Below, in pieces: positions 47,432-60,951 of a stretch of 64,000 bases of DNA. Location: NCBI GenBank assembly GCA_920105805.1, contig CAKKTI010000055.1:1-64000 (forward strand), read 5' to 3'. A program made the position numbers and the translations under genes. Positions within the stretch are counted from its first letter, which is position 1. Every line of letters begins with the position of its first letter. The notes under the pieces are model-generated. The model was not told the DNA's origin, did no database searches, and worked only from the letters and a program-made list of their open reading frames with translations. Source of the stretch: Condylostoma magnum (taxonomy: Eukaryota > Ciliophora > Heterotrichea > Heterotrichida > Condylostomatidae).

Positions 47432-47511
47432 TTTACAATATGCTGTATTTCAGACTCAGTAATACCTGTCTCACTGACGCAGTTTCCCATTTTATGATCT
47501 ATACTAATAAG

Positions 47512-48867
47512 ATGGAAGATCCAATTATAGGACAATTGAAATCATTGAATGAATCAAGGCTGCAGAGTTATCCAGTTAATAGATCCATTCAGCAAATTAA
47601 AATGGGAAGACTGCCTAGTAATGATATTGTGCTAATGGATCCAAGGTGTAGTAGTAAACATTGCGTTATTGATGTAATTGAGCATAATCCTTTGCAGCTG
47701 AATGTGACAGATTTATCCAGTAATGGGACTTATCTCAACAATATCAAAATTGGTAAAAACTAAACTATTAAGGCTGAGGCTAATGACTTCATTATTATTC
47801 TTAGCTAAGAGACTGTAGGCAAGTATGAAATGTTAGGATTTCAGATTATCAGTTTAAAGGCTGAGAAACCGCCGTAAAAACGATAGAAATTAGAGTATTA
47901 ACTGCCTGAAATCTCTAATTTACTTAGAGATGAGATACTATGTGTGCATTGCAATAAGGTTGTCTGGCAAGCTGTGACTTAAATTCCTTGTATGCATAAC
48001 TCCTGTGCTGGATGTTTAGCTGTATGATTAACAGATAATCAAAATTGCAAATAATGCGGAGCTTTTGTGGAAGAAACTCGTAGGAATCAACCTTTAGATA
48101 AGTTAAGAGATGACTATATACTTGTTAATCCTTAATTCGGACAAACAGCTTAGGAGATTGAATGGATGAATCAAAATCAGAGACTGAATTATGATAGAAT
48201 TATTATTGGTACAAATCAGTTACTAAGGTATGGGTAAAAGGAAGAGGAAAATAAGTAAACTATGTCTATTAGATCACTTAGGCATTGCAGGCAATGCAAA
48301 AGAAAAGTTAATAATTTCTAATGTACAAATAGATAATAGCATATTTAATGTTCAGAATGTTTTAAGTTAATGCCACAAAGAAACAACTAGTAATAATATT
48401 GCGAAGGTTGTGGAGTTATATTTTGTAATCTTTATTGGCAAAACTCATATTGCAGAGAGGGAATACAAGAATTAAGAGTTCATAGTAATAGAACCTTTAT
48501 AGATATTCCCACATCTTCCTTTAATTCAAACTTCTATGAGTAAAATATAATAAAAGACTATATAAAACTCAATAACATTACATTCACCCAAATAGCTTAA
48601 ATACAGCTTGAAAATACTACTGATTAACTAATCAACATCAATAAAAACTAAGTCATAATAAGTCTAAAAACCCTTCTATGCAACAAATGTGCAATAATAG
48701 TTTGAAGTGAACTCCTATATAAATTCAGACTCACCATCTAGAAAAACCTTCCAAAATACATTTAATCAAGACCCGACTGCTGATATGGCTTCCACTGTAG
48801 AACATAAGAACATAACATAACTCATGCCTAAAAGTTTAATCATATTTGTGAGCCAAAGTCCAGCTAG
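47512..48867 (+). CDS. CHFR: CHFR-type E3 ubiquitin ligase (FHA, RING, PBZ), 451 aa
   Basis: Mitotic-stress checkpoint ligase architecture. FHA domain at about 25-115: IKMGRLPSNDIVLMDPRCSS, KHCVIDVIE, DLSSNGTYLNNIKIG. RING at about 150-200: ILCVHCNKVVWQAV, PCMHNSCAGCLAVW, NCKQCGAF. A Cys-rich region follows (CRQCKRKVNNFQC, CSECFKL, YCEGCGVIFC). The C-terminus has a PAR-binding zinc finger: RPDCWYGFHCRTQEHNITHA, then KFNH. All three domains and their order match human CHFR, though it is shorter (664 aa in human). I start at ATG 47512; an upstream ATG at 47440 would add a poor 24-residue extension. Ends at TAG 48865 or TAA 48871. Confidence 0.92.
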
Positions 48868-48889
48868 TTGTAATAACTCTAATATAAAA

Positions 48890-50647
48890 ATGTCCTATTA
48901 GGAAAGAAACAGTTCCAATAGTTTAAACTTTAATCCTCCTTCTCCCAGACCACTACCCTAAGCTCCCTTGGTAACCTTTGACCTTCATTTCGATAATCTG
49001 AAAGACTTTCTGCAAAACGTTTAGCAGGTAGTCAATCAGCATGGAGACATCATAAAGATGGCAATGAATGAAATCAGGTCTAAATTTAGTTTCACTGAAG
49101 CAGGTGAATTGTTGCAGTAGTTATCAGGAGCACTACCAAGAGAACTAGAGGGAGTGTAACAAATGTATGGAAATGATTGGAGAGAAGGTATTATTCCTAA
49201 TGTGAATAATCTAAATATTGTTGGAAAAAATATAATTGAATTATTATTGTCTAGAAATTAGATTAACCACAGAATCGATGGACTAGAAGGAAAATTAAAG
49301 AAAAAGTGCAGTAAAAGTAAGGTTAAGAAGGAGGTAAAAGAAGCTAAGAAAAAAATCAATAAAAAGTTTAAAGATAAGTGTCATGATTTAGAAGAGAGGA
49401 TAAAGAAATTAGAGCAGATATTTGAAGATAAAATATCAACTTTAACTGGATAATTTAAGGAATTAGAAATTAATACTTATTGGAAACTAAAAGATGTTGA
49501 AAATCTATTACAAATCAGAGTAAATGAAAAATTTGTATGGGATGCTTTATAAACCTTAGAAGATAAATTAAGAAAAGAACTAGGAGGAGCTAAAGATGGT
49601 GTATTAGATAGTTTAGTTAAGCAAATATAGGCTCTTGATAAAGCTATAAAATAAGTAGATTATGATTGCAATAATCAATTAAAGAAAGTTAAATAGGATA
49701 TAAAAGATGTAGATCATTCCTTAAAGCAAAAAAACGATTAAAAAGAGTTCTTAGCTTTACAAAATGAAGTAGAACTATTAAAATAACAACTAAATTTGGA
49801 TTAAATTGTTGAGTAATTAAGCAATGCTAACTTAAAGATAGAATAACTCGAGCTAGAAATAAGTATTTTAAAATAACAAGAAATTCCAGTATAGTAAAAA
49901 GAAATAAGCTTAGATGGACTATACGAGGAAATAAATAAGCTCAAAAATAGTATATAAGACTTACATTAACGTAAAGCAAATAAGGATTAATTAGATTAGT
50001 TAATGAATCAATAAAAGCAGTCATCAGATCAAATAGACAGAAGTGAACTAAATGAACTGTGAAAATTCCGTGACAGAATATTAGAGCATATAAAGGACTT
50101 AGAACGCAAAATACAAAAAATAGCAAGAAGTTTAGATCTCACATAAATACGACAACTTATAGCAACTAAAACAGACGATAAAATATTCTAATCTAGCCAA
50201 TAAAACCAAGATAATTAAATCGACAGTATTAATCAAGGTTTTAGACAGTTTCATAAAGATCTAGATTACCTTAACAATGTAATAAAAAGAATTTGACAAA
50301 TTGTACAGGAATTGACTACAAAAGGTGGATCATCCTTAGTATCTACTCGTCATTTCGTACCTGCTAATTGCCTTAGCTGTGGTCGGGGTGATGCTAACTT
50401 CATACCAGCTTTGCCACATGTGCAAGGAACTGATGGAAAACTGTATAGAATGGACGGATCCATTGTAAAAGGAAACTCTATTGGAGGAAACTTCAATACA
50501 GGATAAGAAGTGTTTGTTAATGATGGACATGAGCATGCTCATTCTCCTCGGTTCGAAGAACTGGAAACTAAAACAAGTTAAATGCGGAAAACTGCAAAAA
50601 CGTTTAGGAGACATGTAGTTCCAAGTTAATCTGCAACTATTTTTAGA
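48890..50647 (+). CDS. QRICH2/C16orf96-like coiled-coil protein (DUF4795-type), 585 aa
   Basis: Probable ciliary or flagellar structural protein. The N-terminal 90 residues are mixed (MSYQERNSSNSLNFN..). A long Lys/Glu/Gln coiled coil spans about 130-470. The C-terminal domain has the pattern RHFVPANCLSCGRGDANFI, then PALPHVQGTDGKLYRMDGS and a NDGHEHAHSPRF segment, which resembles the DUF4795 region of QRICH2, a sperm-flagellum protein. It ends ..VVPSQSATIF at TAG 50645; after this, stop triplets become dense. It starts 22 bases after the CHFR stop. Confidence 0.75.
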
Positions 50648-50707
50648 AATAGGCCACAAAGTGCTAGGAATAATTAGACTAAAGCATTACTTTATAAGGG
50701 GATATTA

Positions 50708-53700
50708 CTAACGTTTGGTTCTCTTAGCACTGCCACTGGTTTACAATCTTCGTTTGTATCCTACATTCTCAGAGAAATCTAGTTTCAGGTTAACATCACT
50801 GTCTTCCTTTCTAATCTAAAACAAATGTCTTGAAATTCTTAAGGGCTGTTAGTTGTCTAGTTGAAAGTTGGACTTGTATTTAGATATTATGTGATTGTAG
50901 AGTTAATCGCACAGGTCTTGTAAGCTTCAAAGTGAGTTTCCTCTATTAAAGTACAACTCTGGTTCATAGTTAGGCAGATTAGGGGAAATGTGCTATAAAT
51001 TGTTTATTCCTCTTACTAAATTGATAAGATAATTCAGGTCTTATTCTTTGCTCATTTCACTGATTAGTTTTACATAGAAGCCAAGGATAGTCATAGCTTA
51101 TTTGCCGATACCAGGAAAGTGTATAATTGCATATATGATATACTGGATGTAAGTATCCGGAGTTTGTCTTATTTTGTGATTAGGAGTGACATCTCTGTCA
51201 ATTCTCTCTTAAAGCCGCTGGAAAACACTATGCAGCAGTTTTTTGCTCTCCATGCCTAGTTTAGGATCTATTACCATTAATCCAAGAACAGCCAATAGAA
51301 TAGGGTGCACTTAGCCTACTTTAGTTAAACTCTTTTATATAGATTTCAAAACTGCCTCTCTAAATGTAAATATTTAATGGCATGCTGAAAAACACACGAA
51401 AAGAAAGTACTTTCCTTTAGCTAATTATTCCTGGGCACGATATCTGTAAATCTTAAGCAATTAACTTATACAGTGTTTTTGTATTTTAGTTAGATTATCA
51501 ATAGTAAAAGCACTGCTAACTTGGAAATTAGATTTACAGTTTGCTACTGTTGTGAAATAATCTTAACTGTAAAATATTAGCTGATACAATGCTTTGATTA
51601 GGTATTTTGTAGTATATACTGACTCTTCACCACATTTTATTGCCCAAATTGCAATTAAGTATATAGCAGCCTTTTTTAGTTTTTAATACTCTTTACAGCC
51701 TGCTAGATTAGCACAATTTAGAAGCATAATGTCTTGTAAACAACATTTTATTATAGATTCTTCGCATTATTTAAACAGCAGTGGCTTTGCTTTAATAATC
51801 TGTCTTAAGCAAATAAACTGATTTATAACTATTTACGGGTATTCCAGATTATCTTAAAGTTTTCTAGAAATATAATCAATTATACCTAATTCAATAAACT
51901 TATCACTCATTACAGTCGTTATGAATTTCCCTGCTTATTTAGCTTCATCGTATAATCCATCAATGCAAATATCTCTTATTTCTGATTATATAAGATTAAC
52001 AGCTTCTTAGTCTAAAGGTTAGATTAACGCTATATTTGTTAGCACTTGCAATAGATCAGATTTGTTATGATAATTACTTATTTGCTTTATAAATGTCATA
52101 GAATGAGGGACTAAATACCTCGGACATGATTTTGATATACTGCTTAAGATATCAATTGAATTGTAATTGTTAATCAGGGATTAAATTATATCAGTAGATA
52201 TTATAAAATTACCACAAAGATGAAATAATTGCTATAAGAACTAACATAGTCCTTTATTTTATGTTGATGCAAATTCTTAAAGTCTATCTAATGCTTAAAA
52301 CTTATCACTTATTTTGCCTTTTTGATTAGATATTACATCTAACAAGTTTACTAATTGTATGTTATAAAGCATTGACTGAAAGGTTTAGCTGAGAGTGATT
52401 AGTTACTTATTTCCTTTTATAAATCCACATAAAAGTTCAATGTCATTTATATCTTAAGTATCTATAATCTTCTGTAAATGATTTCCTCAAGCATATTTCT
52501 TCTATAAAATTGTTATAAAAATGTGTCTTCCTTGATCATTTAAGTCAGTATACCACTAAGTTACTTAAACTCCACGATTACTTTTCTAAAAATCATTTTT
52601 TAGTATAATTGTTTCCAAGCATTGCACTATTTAAAGCTAATCGTCTAAAAGATTTAAGTCATGATATGTTTGCATAAGCAATGATGGTATTTATCTCATT
52701 GATTCCTTATATTATAGGTCAAATATGGATGGGTAGATAACTTTATCATAGTAAATTTAACACACTCTTTATATTGCTATAAATCTTATTGTTTAATTCT
52801 TATCTTTCATACGTTTGCATAGTTTTTGAATGGTTTATTTGTTTAGATCAGAGTATTAAGAAAACAAGTAAATTTAGGTTATCGTTTCTTATCTAATTTT
52901 ATCAGTTTAATCATATAGTTTTTCTTATAAATAGCTTAAAAATTATTAATTAATTCTACTCTAAGCAAATTTCGAACTTTATTGAATCATTTGATATTTT
53001 GTTTCTATTGATTCAGATTTAAAGCATTAGAAGAATTCTTAGTATAAATTCGGAAAATATTGTTGAACTATTTCAGATTATTTTCTTATAACTTTTCCTA
53101 TGTACTTGATTATCTGGTCAATTAGCTTTTTATTTTTAAATAAAGGAATTATCTCTGGTACAGTTGATAAAACTAATTCATAGTCAATTAGAAATAATTC
53201 ACTAATAATTTAAAATTTATTTTTGTACACTGATTTCTACTATTTTTTTGTCAAAAGAGATGGAAGTATATCATTTAACTGCATTTTTATGTTCATTGGC
53301 AAATTCCTTATGATATTTACAGCTATTCTTTATCTTACCGTTCCCTTATACTCTTTGGAAAAACTTGTTAATAAATTATCAACGTCTGACAATTACAAAT
53401 GTTAATTTCCTTCAATAATTTCTAATAAAATCTTAGTAATTTAAATTTCAGCTTCTTCATTTATATCTACTCTCAAACTATTCCATATAAGGACATTAAG
53501 CTATTATACATTCTTTGTCAGATCATTTTTGATTGCCATACTCAAAAGCGTAGTTTTTTAAAAGACTATTAAAATCTAGCAAATTCTCTAATGCAGGGGC
53601 TTATTATTCTTTTTCAAATGATTTACTAACTTTTATATACAAGCTAAAACTTATTTGATATTGGTAATGTTTTTAGTTAGATCTTATTGAATCTGGGTTT

Positions 53701-53911
53701 ATAAGATAAGTATAGCTAGTATTGCATCGGCTTTGTCACATTCTTATTGGAAGGAATTAAGCTTTAGCAATTGAGAGTATATTATTTTTGCTTATTTCGG
53801 AGCTAGATTCAATTACTCTTATTATTCATATTGTTTAATTATTGTTTTTGCATTATCCAAAGATCTTTGCAGTTGAGAATCTTAGTTACCGCTTAAATTT
53901 TAATTTTCCAT
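50708..53911 (-). CDS. PDS5: PDS5, cohesin regulator, 1,067 aa
   Basis: HEAT-repeat protein that binds and releases cohesin on chromosomes. The N-terminus is helical with a Gln-rich start (MENQNLSGNQDSQLQRSL). The central region has the family blocks RDICIDGLYDEAKQAGKFIT, DYISRKLQDNLEYPQIVINQ (family ILK.L..NLEY) and a KAAIYLIAIWAIKCGEES block. Then come FTFREAVLKSIQKSLTKVG, HPILLAVLGLMVIDPKLGME and TPDTYIQYIIYAIIHFPG (family PEYVLPYLIHLLAHHP). A short basic tail ends SGSAKRTKR at TAG TAA (50710-50705). It is shorter than human PDS5 because the long disordered tail is missing. Start/stop frame arithmetic is exact. Confidence 0.85.
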
Positions 53912-54229
53912 TTTATAATAAGGTTTTAAATCTAATAACATATACTTTTTGTGTACTTTATTACTGAAATAATTACTAGTAGTATTTAATAGGTTTTAAT
54001 AGTATAAAGTTCAATAAGTTCATATTTAAGTCTAATTATCTTTATAGAAACCTACGATTTATCTTAGCTGAATTCTGGGTCAACATAGTTATTCCTTCAT
54101 TTATAAGACCTATATCAAAATACTGATTAATTAAATCGCATATATACTGAACATCCTTATAGACTAACTTATTTTTGAATATTATAATTAATCAACAATT
54201 TACATATTTCTTCACCAAATAATTAAAAT
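53912..54229. other. Divergent intergenic region between PDS5 and Rab5-like genes, no gene seen
   Basis: About 320 AT-rich bases between divergent starts; probably both promoters. Confidence 0.5.
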
Positions 54230-54832
54230 ATGCAGCGCACTACCTCTTAAAATGCAAGAGAACTAAAAGTAGTCTTACTTGGTGGTAGTGGAGTAGGTAA
54301 AACAAGTATTCTCCGACGATTTGCAACAAATGATTACTTATAAAATGAGCAGGGAACAATAGGAGCAGCCTTTATGGATAAGACCATTTAAACAAAGAAT
54401 TATCTTATTCATTATAACATATGAGACACTGCAGGCCAAGAGCGATACTAGGCAGTGGCTAGAATGTACTACCATGATGCTGACATTGCTTTATTAGTAT
54501 ATGATATCACTAATAAATACTCTTTTGAAGATCTTAAAAATTGATACTCACAGTTAATAACAAACGGCCCTAAGGACATTTTATATGTCATTATAGGAAA
54601 TAAGGAAGATATGGCAGCTCATTAGGTAGTCTCAGTCCCAGATGTTTAATTGTATGCAACAGAAATTAATGCTATGTTTTATAAAACCAGTGCTAAAAGT
54701 AATATAGGAATTACTTAAATGTTTAATGAAATCGGAGATGTCATTATAGAACGTAAAGGAACTGCAAATAAAACATAAACAAATGTCAATCTACAGCGTC
54801 AAGGAGGTGCAAAAAAGAAAAAATGTTGTTAG
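54230..54832 (+). CDS. Rab family small GTPase, Rab5/Rab21-like, 200 aa
   Basis: Endocytic-type GTPase. VVLLGGSGVGKTSILRRF (G1) at about 15, GTIGAAFM (switch I), HYNIWDTAGQERYQAVARMY (G3), IGNKEDM (G4) and KTSAK (G5). The A-A-F and ARMYY features point to the Rab5 group. It ends GGAKKKKCC with TAG right after the double cysteine, so TAG is the stop. Within the gene, TGA encodes the Trp of WDTAGQE and TAG the Gln of ERYQAV. It is the clearest single demonstration of dual-use codons in this window. Confidence 0.96.
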
Positions 54833-54858
54833 TATAATTTTCTAGATTAAATAAAATG

Positions 54859-56487
54859 CTAAGTACTAAAGATTTTTGATAATTCTGGAGCTCTTATATT
54901 GAGATCTACACTTAGATTCTAAATCTTAAGCATAATTTCATATGTCGGAGCTTCAATCATCTCTTCTAGTTGTTAAGCTGCATTTTTTATAAAAGCATAT
55001 TTACTAGAAACCTCTTAGCAAGAGTTCTTAAGACTCCCTGCAGATTTAAGCAATTATCTTAAGATTTCAAGATGACCTGTGAATTAATCAATCCTTTAGG
55101 GATCATCTTATAATTGTATTTAGAAATTAGCTTGAGAAATACCCAAAAGCATTCCAACTCCTACAAACTCTGCTAATTTCTTCCTACTGCTGACTTGACT
55201 AGATGCATCTTATATAGCTCTGAATAATCCATTTGACATTTTCCCTTGTTAAGTAAGTCTAAAGCTATGAGTTTTCAGTAAATTTGAATCTTCAACAAGA
55301 TCTTCAAAGCTGAAATTAGTGTCTAATGTAATCTCTGAGTTTTATCCCTCAATGGTCATAAGAGTAAGAGGAATTTATAGCACTTCAATTAGTGGGAAAT
55401 CATTAAAATCAGCTTTTAGGTTGATAATGAAATAAGCATATACAGAATCATTAGTATGTCTGTACTTGACTTAAAGATATTATAATAAAAATAACTATGC
55501 TGACTTTCCACCAGCTAGTATCATTACCTTGCTTATCAAGTCTTATACAATATCCTCAACAATTTAAGAACTATGACCTTCTTTAACCTTTAGTTTTAGT
55601 ACAAAAACAGCATTATCCTATAAGGCTTGATTATCAAAATCTCCAATAGCTAAAACTTCGTTTAGCTTCAATACAGCTTATCCATCAATCGTTAAACTCA
55701 TCCCAATCTTATCACTAGGAGGCTCTCCAATAGCAATAGATATAGAAGAGTCAACAAACTGAGCATCGTCTTCAATTTCTCTTAATAACTCTAAATTAGC
55801 TTTTCCTAGTATCCCTAGTGCCTTAGCCTCCAACCCAGTCAACCTTTTCATTGTTCCGTTTTTCCCCTTTCTTCCCGTTTTCCACCATTTCCTGAACTCT
55901 TCGAGTTCAATTTTATCATCATGGTTTTTATCAAGCTCTTCCACTATCTCGGCTATTTGTTCATCAGTAAGATTTATTCCCAGTTGTGTAGAAGCTAGTT
56001 GAAAATCAGATACTTCAATAAATCCCGATTAATCTTTGTCAAAGTCATTAAACATCTTTTGTATAGCCTCGCTTAGCTCTTACTCCAATTAAATTATCCT
56101 ACGCAGTAGATTGCGCTTACTCGTAACCACTTGACTACCAAAACGAGATGAAATGGGAATCCAGATCTATTCTTTGTCGACATTGGATAGTAATAACTTA
56201 TGACTAGTTTTATCGTAAAATCTCTCCAGCAGTCTTATAGCTGATTTGATATCCTCTCTGAAATTACCGTTCATAGTGTTTAGGACTATTGCATCAAAGG
56301 AGTCGGGGAATTAAGACTCATCAATTTATAGACCGCTGTGGACCTTCCAAATGTCAAAATTTACCTCATGGTATACAGTATGTTCTACTAGTTCCTCGTT
56401 ACCACCTTCCTCTAACTTTAGCAGATCTTTCACTGCGTAGTGGTAAGGCTCATTAGTTAAAATCAGTACAGTAAGGGTCTAAGACAT
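54859..56487 (-). CDS. EF-hand protein, 542 aa
   Basis: It starts MSQTLTVLILTNEPYHY. The first 130 residues form an unassigned alpha/beta region. Two EF-hands follow at about 175-240, loops DFDKDQSGFIEVSD and ELDKNHDDKIELEEF, both with good calcium ligands. The C-terminal 300 residues are unassigned, with repeated helical segments (ELSEAIQKMF, VEDIVQDLISKVMILAGGK). Probably a Ca2+-binding cytosolic protein of a protist-specific family. It ends ..APELSKIFST at TAG 54861; another TAA lies three codons on. Convergent with the Rab5-like gene, 26 bases apart. Confidence 0.8.
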
Positions 56488-56636
56488 TTTTAGCAAATAA
56501 TTACTAAAAATAGGAGATATCTAGATTATTGCGTAATTATGCATAATGGAGTTAAAGGTATTAAAATGGTTTAGTGTGCTTTGTAGTCATAAACACTTGG
56601 AAGGTAAATAGTGTAGTCATAAACCAAGCTTAAAAA

Positions 56637-57752
56637 ATGGAAAATTTTCGCTTGCAATCTAACTCAGAGTAAAATCCTAATTCTGAGATATTTAAGCAAA
56701 GATTCTACTATGCAATTGCATCCGTCCTAGTAATTCTTACATAGGGAAACTAATGTTCTTTAGTAACATAATAAAACATTCAAGCTAAAGGCTTACTCTA
56801 CAATCTAATGGAACAAGGATGCACTATATGTTGCTGTGAGGAAGACTAACAGTACCACGAGTCTAAGAAGTATCTTTTAGATGATATTGTGTCAATTGAA
56901 TTTAAAGCTATTAGCCCTCTAACATCCAAAAGCTTAAAAGCAGATTATTAAATATCAAAGCAATAAAATGTGATAGAAAGAGAGTTTACTCCCTGAAACC
57001 CAATGCAAGAGGAGGAGATTTAGCTTGATTAAATGGAAATGGGGTCATGGGACCAATTTAAGATTAATGAGTAAAAATTTGGAGTAACATCGAGTTATAG
57101 GGAAGAACTATACACAACGGCAAAGCCTGATGAATCTGAACTTCCTTTAGAATATGTACTAAGAGCTAAGTAGCTAGAAGATAACAGTGAAATGGCTGAC
57201 CCGGGATACAATGATGCGGAGGATGAAGAAGCACATTTTGGAGCTGTTTTAGGGAGTGGAAGGTATAAGAACTACAAGAAGAAAGAGGAAAATGTTAAGC
57301 AGTAGGAAAATAAAGCCTTTAAAAATCCATGGGAAATAAATAAATACAAAATGATAAGAAGCAGTATATAGAACGGAAAACCATTAGAAACATAGTTATT
57401 ATATGATGCTAAGGGAATTGAGAGTTTAGATCTAGCGGTTTAAAGGCCTTAATAGAACAGCAAATTACTGCAAGCCTTCTTTTCGTTTAAATACTGGAAA
57501 AAATAGCATTATAGGGTAAAATTTATACAGAAACACAGTTAAATTCAAACCCGTAATTCCTTGCCTTAAGTTGCAAAAGGAAGCAAGGATGATTTATTTG
57601 TTATAGAGCCTCCTAATGATTTGGCTAGCTACGTGTTTGACGTATGGGGTAATGTAGAGCTTGAATAGCAAAACTGACCTTATAAAAGTGAAAGAGCTTC
57701 CACTGAGCCTCCAAGTAATTCGAATAAATAGAGATTAGAAAATTTAAATTAG
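56637..57752 (+). CDS. ATXN2: Ataxin-2 (Pbp1) family protein, 371 aa
   Basis: RNA-binding regulator of mRNA stability and translation. An N-terminal Sm-like (LsmAD-associated) fold is seen at about 18-95 (QRFYYAIASVLVIL.. DDIVSIEFKAIS). The diagnostic LsmAD domain follows: MGSWDQFKINEQKFGVTSSY, then REELYTT, and LEYVLRAKQLED. The C-terminal part is charged and disordered, with no clear PAM2 motif. It ends ..SNKQRLENLN at TAG TAA (57750-57755), 13 bases before the NUP160 ATG, in another frame. It is much shorter than animal ataxin-2. Confidence 0.88.
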
Positions 57753-57765
57753 TAAAGTAATATAA

Positions 57766-60700
57766 ATGTCTAGCGGTTGTATCTACAAAGAGTAAACTGT
57801 AAATTTACTACCAAGGGAGCAGATAACGATAAATCTTAGTGATGAGGCTAATTAGAATATATAACCCCAAGGAATTTAATTTCATCAGATGTTCTTTGAT
57901 TCTAATGCATTTATTCTATGTCACGTTGAAGATAATAGGATAAAGTTCTAGTAAATATTTTTCAGCGCCCCTAATGGAATAGAGTAATTATAGTAGAATG
58001 AAGCTATTGAACAAGGAGTTCTTTTTGAGTTTATTATGCATGATTTGATTATATAGTAAATTCAAATTGCCTAAAACTAAAAATTCAATGAAATTTCATG
58101 TTTTATGATGAATGGGATCTATTTTAAATTCGTATTTGAAAGAGATATGCCATTTAGTAGTAATTATTAACAGAATCTAAGAGGAGTCAAGAAGGTAAAT
58201 ATGGATATTTAAGAACAGGCTACATACTTTTAACTTTTAAACTCTCATCCACATTCTGATTAAATAGCTATTGGACTAGCAACTGGAAATATAAACATCT
58301 ATTCTATAAGTTTTGCTGATTCATATCAAGGAGATTCGTAAATCCTTCAAATAATAAAGCCAAATCTAGGATTTTTAACAGGAATCAAGTCGATTATTAA
58401 ATAAGATAATCAAGCATAGAGTATAGCTTATATGAAGCAAATTGGATAAAATGAACTACTTTGTTTACATCATTCAGGAGATCTAAGATTATATAGGTTT
58501 ACAGTCCAAGGATAAGTTGATTCAATTAATCTTTATATATAAGAATTTACCACTATGAAAATCGACACTTTTAACTTTGCAAATTAGATACATATAACTA
58601 TTGGATATTTTTAAAATGATCATTACGTGATTAAAGATTTAACAATACAAAATGATCGCTTTAGATTATTACAAGAAAGCATAAGAGCTTAAGAGTTCAC
58701 ACTTGTTGACATTTCTTTAACTTAGAATGGAGTTTTTATTCTGTGAAGTGATAAACTAGAATTTAAAAGTTACTATAAAACTAAAGGTGAGGAAATTTAT
58801 ACATAAGAAAATGAGTGATAATTAGACAATATCATAGATTAGTCATATTTTGATTTAAAAGGCATTATACAGAGAATTAACATGCCTGGAAGATTTAGTA
58901 AAAAGTTAATAGAAAAGGAATTACAAGATTTCTTCCAAAGTGTAGGCTATTCATTAGATAAAAAGGATTTAGTGAAAGAATTATAATAATTACCTTATAA
59001 TGACTTTTAACAGCTTAAGTTCTTACTGAAACGACTAAGTTTGATCTAAAAAGCCAATAATTAATCCTTTGGTATAATTTCTAATAAAGATCTAGGCTAA
59101 TAATTACCTATTATTATCAGGAAGTAATCATTGGGTATTATAAGGTAAACCTAAAATCAAATCGAAGCATTTGATAATTCATTAAACCAAATTATTTTAA
59201 AACTAGAAAATCATGATGACTGAAACTTTAAGGATATTTACTAGTATTCTAATGGTTAAAGGCTCCTTTACAATCTGCTTGTGATAAGAATAGCTAGATT
59301 AAAGTTCACTTATACTTTTAATAAAAATTATTTAGATAGAAGCTTTGAAACTGCTATTGAATATCTAATAAATGAAATAAAGAATGATACATTTTTCCAG
59401 CAAAACAGACAATTAAAAGTTTCAAAATAAGAATTAAGAGATTTCATTTAAGAGTATAACTAAGTTCAATTGATAGAAACATAATAAAACAATGTAAGAA
59501 CATAAGCATATTGGCCTCCCTTTATAGTTAGCTTGCTAGGGTAATCTACTCAATCATTATTTTCCAGCTTGGCATAAGTAGGACTTGATCTTATACTTTA
59601 CTTTAAGCTAATTAATGATAATTTTCCACTAACAAGAGTAGTTCAATCATTCTTAGGGACTTCATTAGCTCTTAATCAAGGCTTGAGTGCTCATAATTTA
59701 GATCATATATACGATAAATACTCGATTCAGACTTATCAGTATCCAGTATCTCCTGCCTCGGTATATGTTTTATACCGCTCAGACTCCATAGTAGGCCTTA
59801 GATCTTAAAACAATCCTCTTTTTATAGAAGAAACTATCAACTTTTCTATATAAAATATATTCAATTAATTGTACTTTCAGCTTCCTATATAAAATAATTC
59901 CTGTGTTCCTAATTTAAGTATTGTAATGACAAAGATTAATTGCCTATCAGACTAATTCTTTAAGTGTTTAGGAGGTACAAATGCTGGAATTGAATATATA
60001 AAATCTTAAGCTTTATACTAAACAAACAATACACTAACTTTTTCTAAAGTAACTGGGATTTTATAATATGATTCTTTAGGTAAAAGCTTTGAGGACTTTA
60101 GGAATGGGCCATGGGGCAATCCAAATATAACCAGTGAGGACTTAGTAAAAGACTTTTATCAAATGATTGCTTATAATGACCAAAATACGTAATTTTATTC
60201 TATAAAGGAATAAATGCTAACATGCTCATAAAAAATAGACAATTAATATTGGCAATACATCTTATAAAACTTAATCCAGCTGAAACAGTATAAACTTGTA
60301 GTTTTACTTTCTCATTATTTGTAGTAAAATCAACCGTTATATGAAATAATCGACTAATTAGTGCTAGATGGAGATTTATCCACCTTATTAGATTTAACCT
60401 TCACACCAATTCAAAGATAGATCATATTTCAATACATGCTGCAGAAATGTAAGGATTAAAGATTCGATTTGAATTAAATTCTATAAAACGAAAAGTATTA
60501 TGAATAAGTAAAACAAACATTCTAACATATATTTCCTGTCTAGTAACGCAAAGAAAGCTAAACAATTTCTTGAAGTTTGGCTTTGTATACATTGGCAATG
60601 AATTACCTTTAGTACTAATTAGCAGCAAAGGTATAGTATAAATACTCGTAATATATATAAAAGGAGTTGAATTAGCAGGTTAATCATTCACAGGAGAAAC

Positions 60701-60936
60701 AATTTATTTAGTACCTATACTAAGAAGCTCTTACTCTATGCCTGTTAGCTTTAAGGAATTTAGATCCTGTAGATCAATGAATAATAATACATAACCCTGT
60801 ATTGCCACAAAACGCTAAAACCGATATAAAATGAAACTAAGTAATAGATGACAAATCTTACGAGGGGAAACTAATAACCATTAAGGATCTAGAAGATGAA
60901 TTCATGCAATCTAATCAAAATATATAACATTTTTAG
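57766..60936 (+). CDS. NUP160: NUP160/Nup120, Y-complex nucleoporin, about 1,056 aa
   Basis: Scaffold of the nuclear pore Y-complex. It starts MSSGCIYKEQTVNLLPREQI. An N-terminal beta-propeller includes HPHSDQIAIGLATGNINIYS. The family hallmark IIQRINMPGRFSKKLIEKEL lies at about residue 370, in the position of the vertebrate PGRFS motif. A long alpha-helical region follows with LAQVGLDLILYFKL and, near the end, QFIQYLYQEALTLCLLALRN. Length is about three quarters of human NUP160. The end is ambiguous among TAA 60925, TAG 60934 and TAA 60958; the middle one leaves 15 bases to the convergent stop. No intron needed. Confidence 0.85.
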
Positions 60937-60951
60937 GCTATAAGTTATTTT

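Noticed and set aside
50336-50659. 107-aa minus-strand ORF
   Set aside because: Antisense to the conserved C-terminal domain of the QRICH2-like gene.
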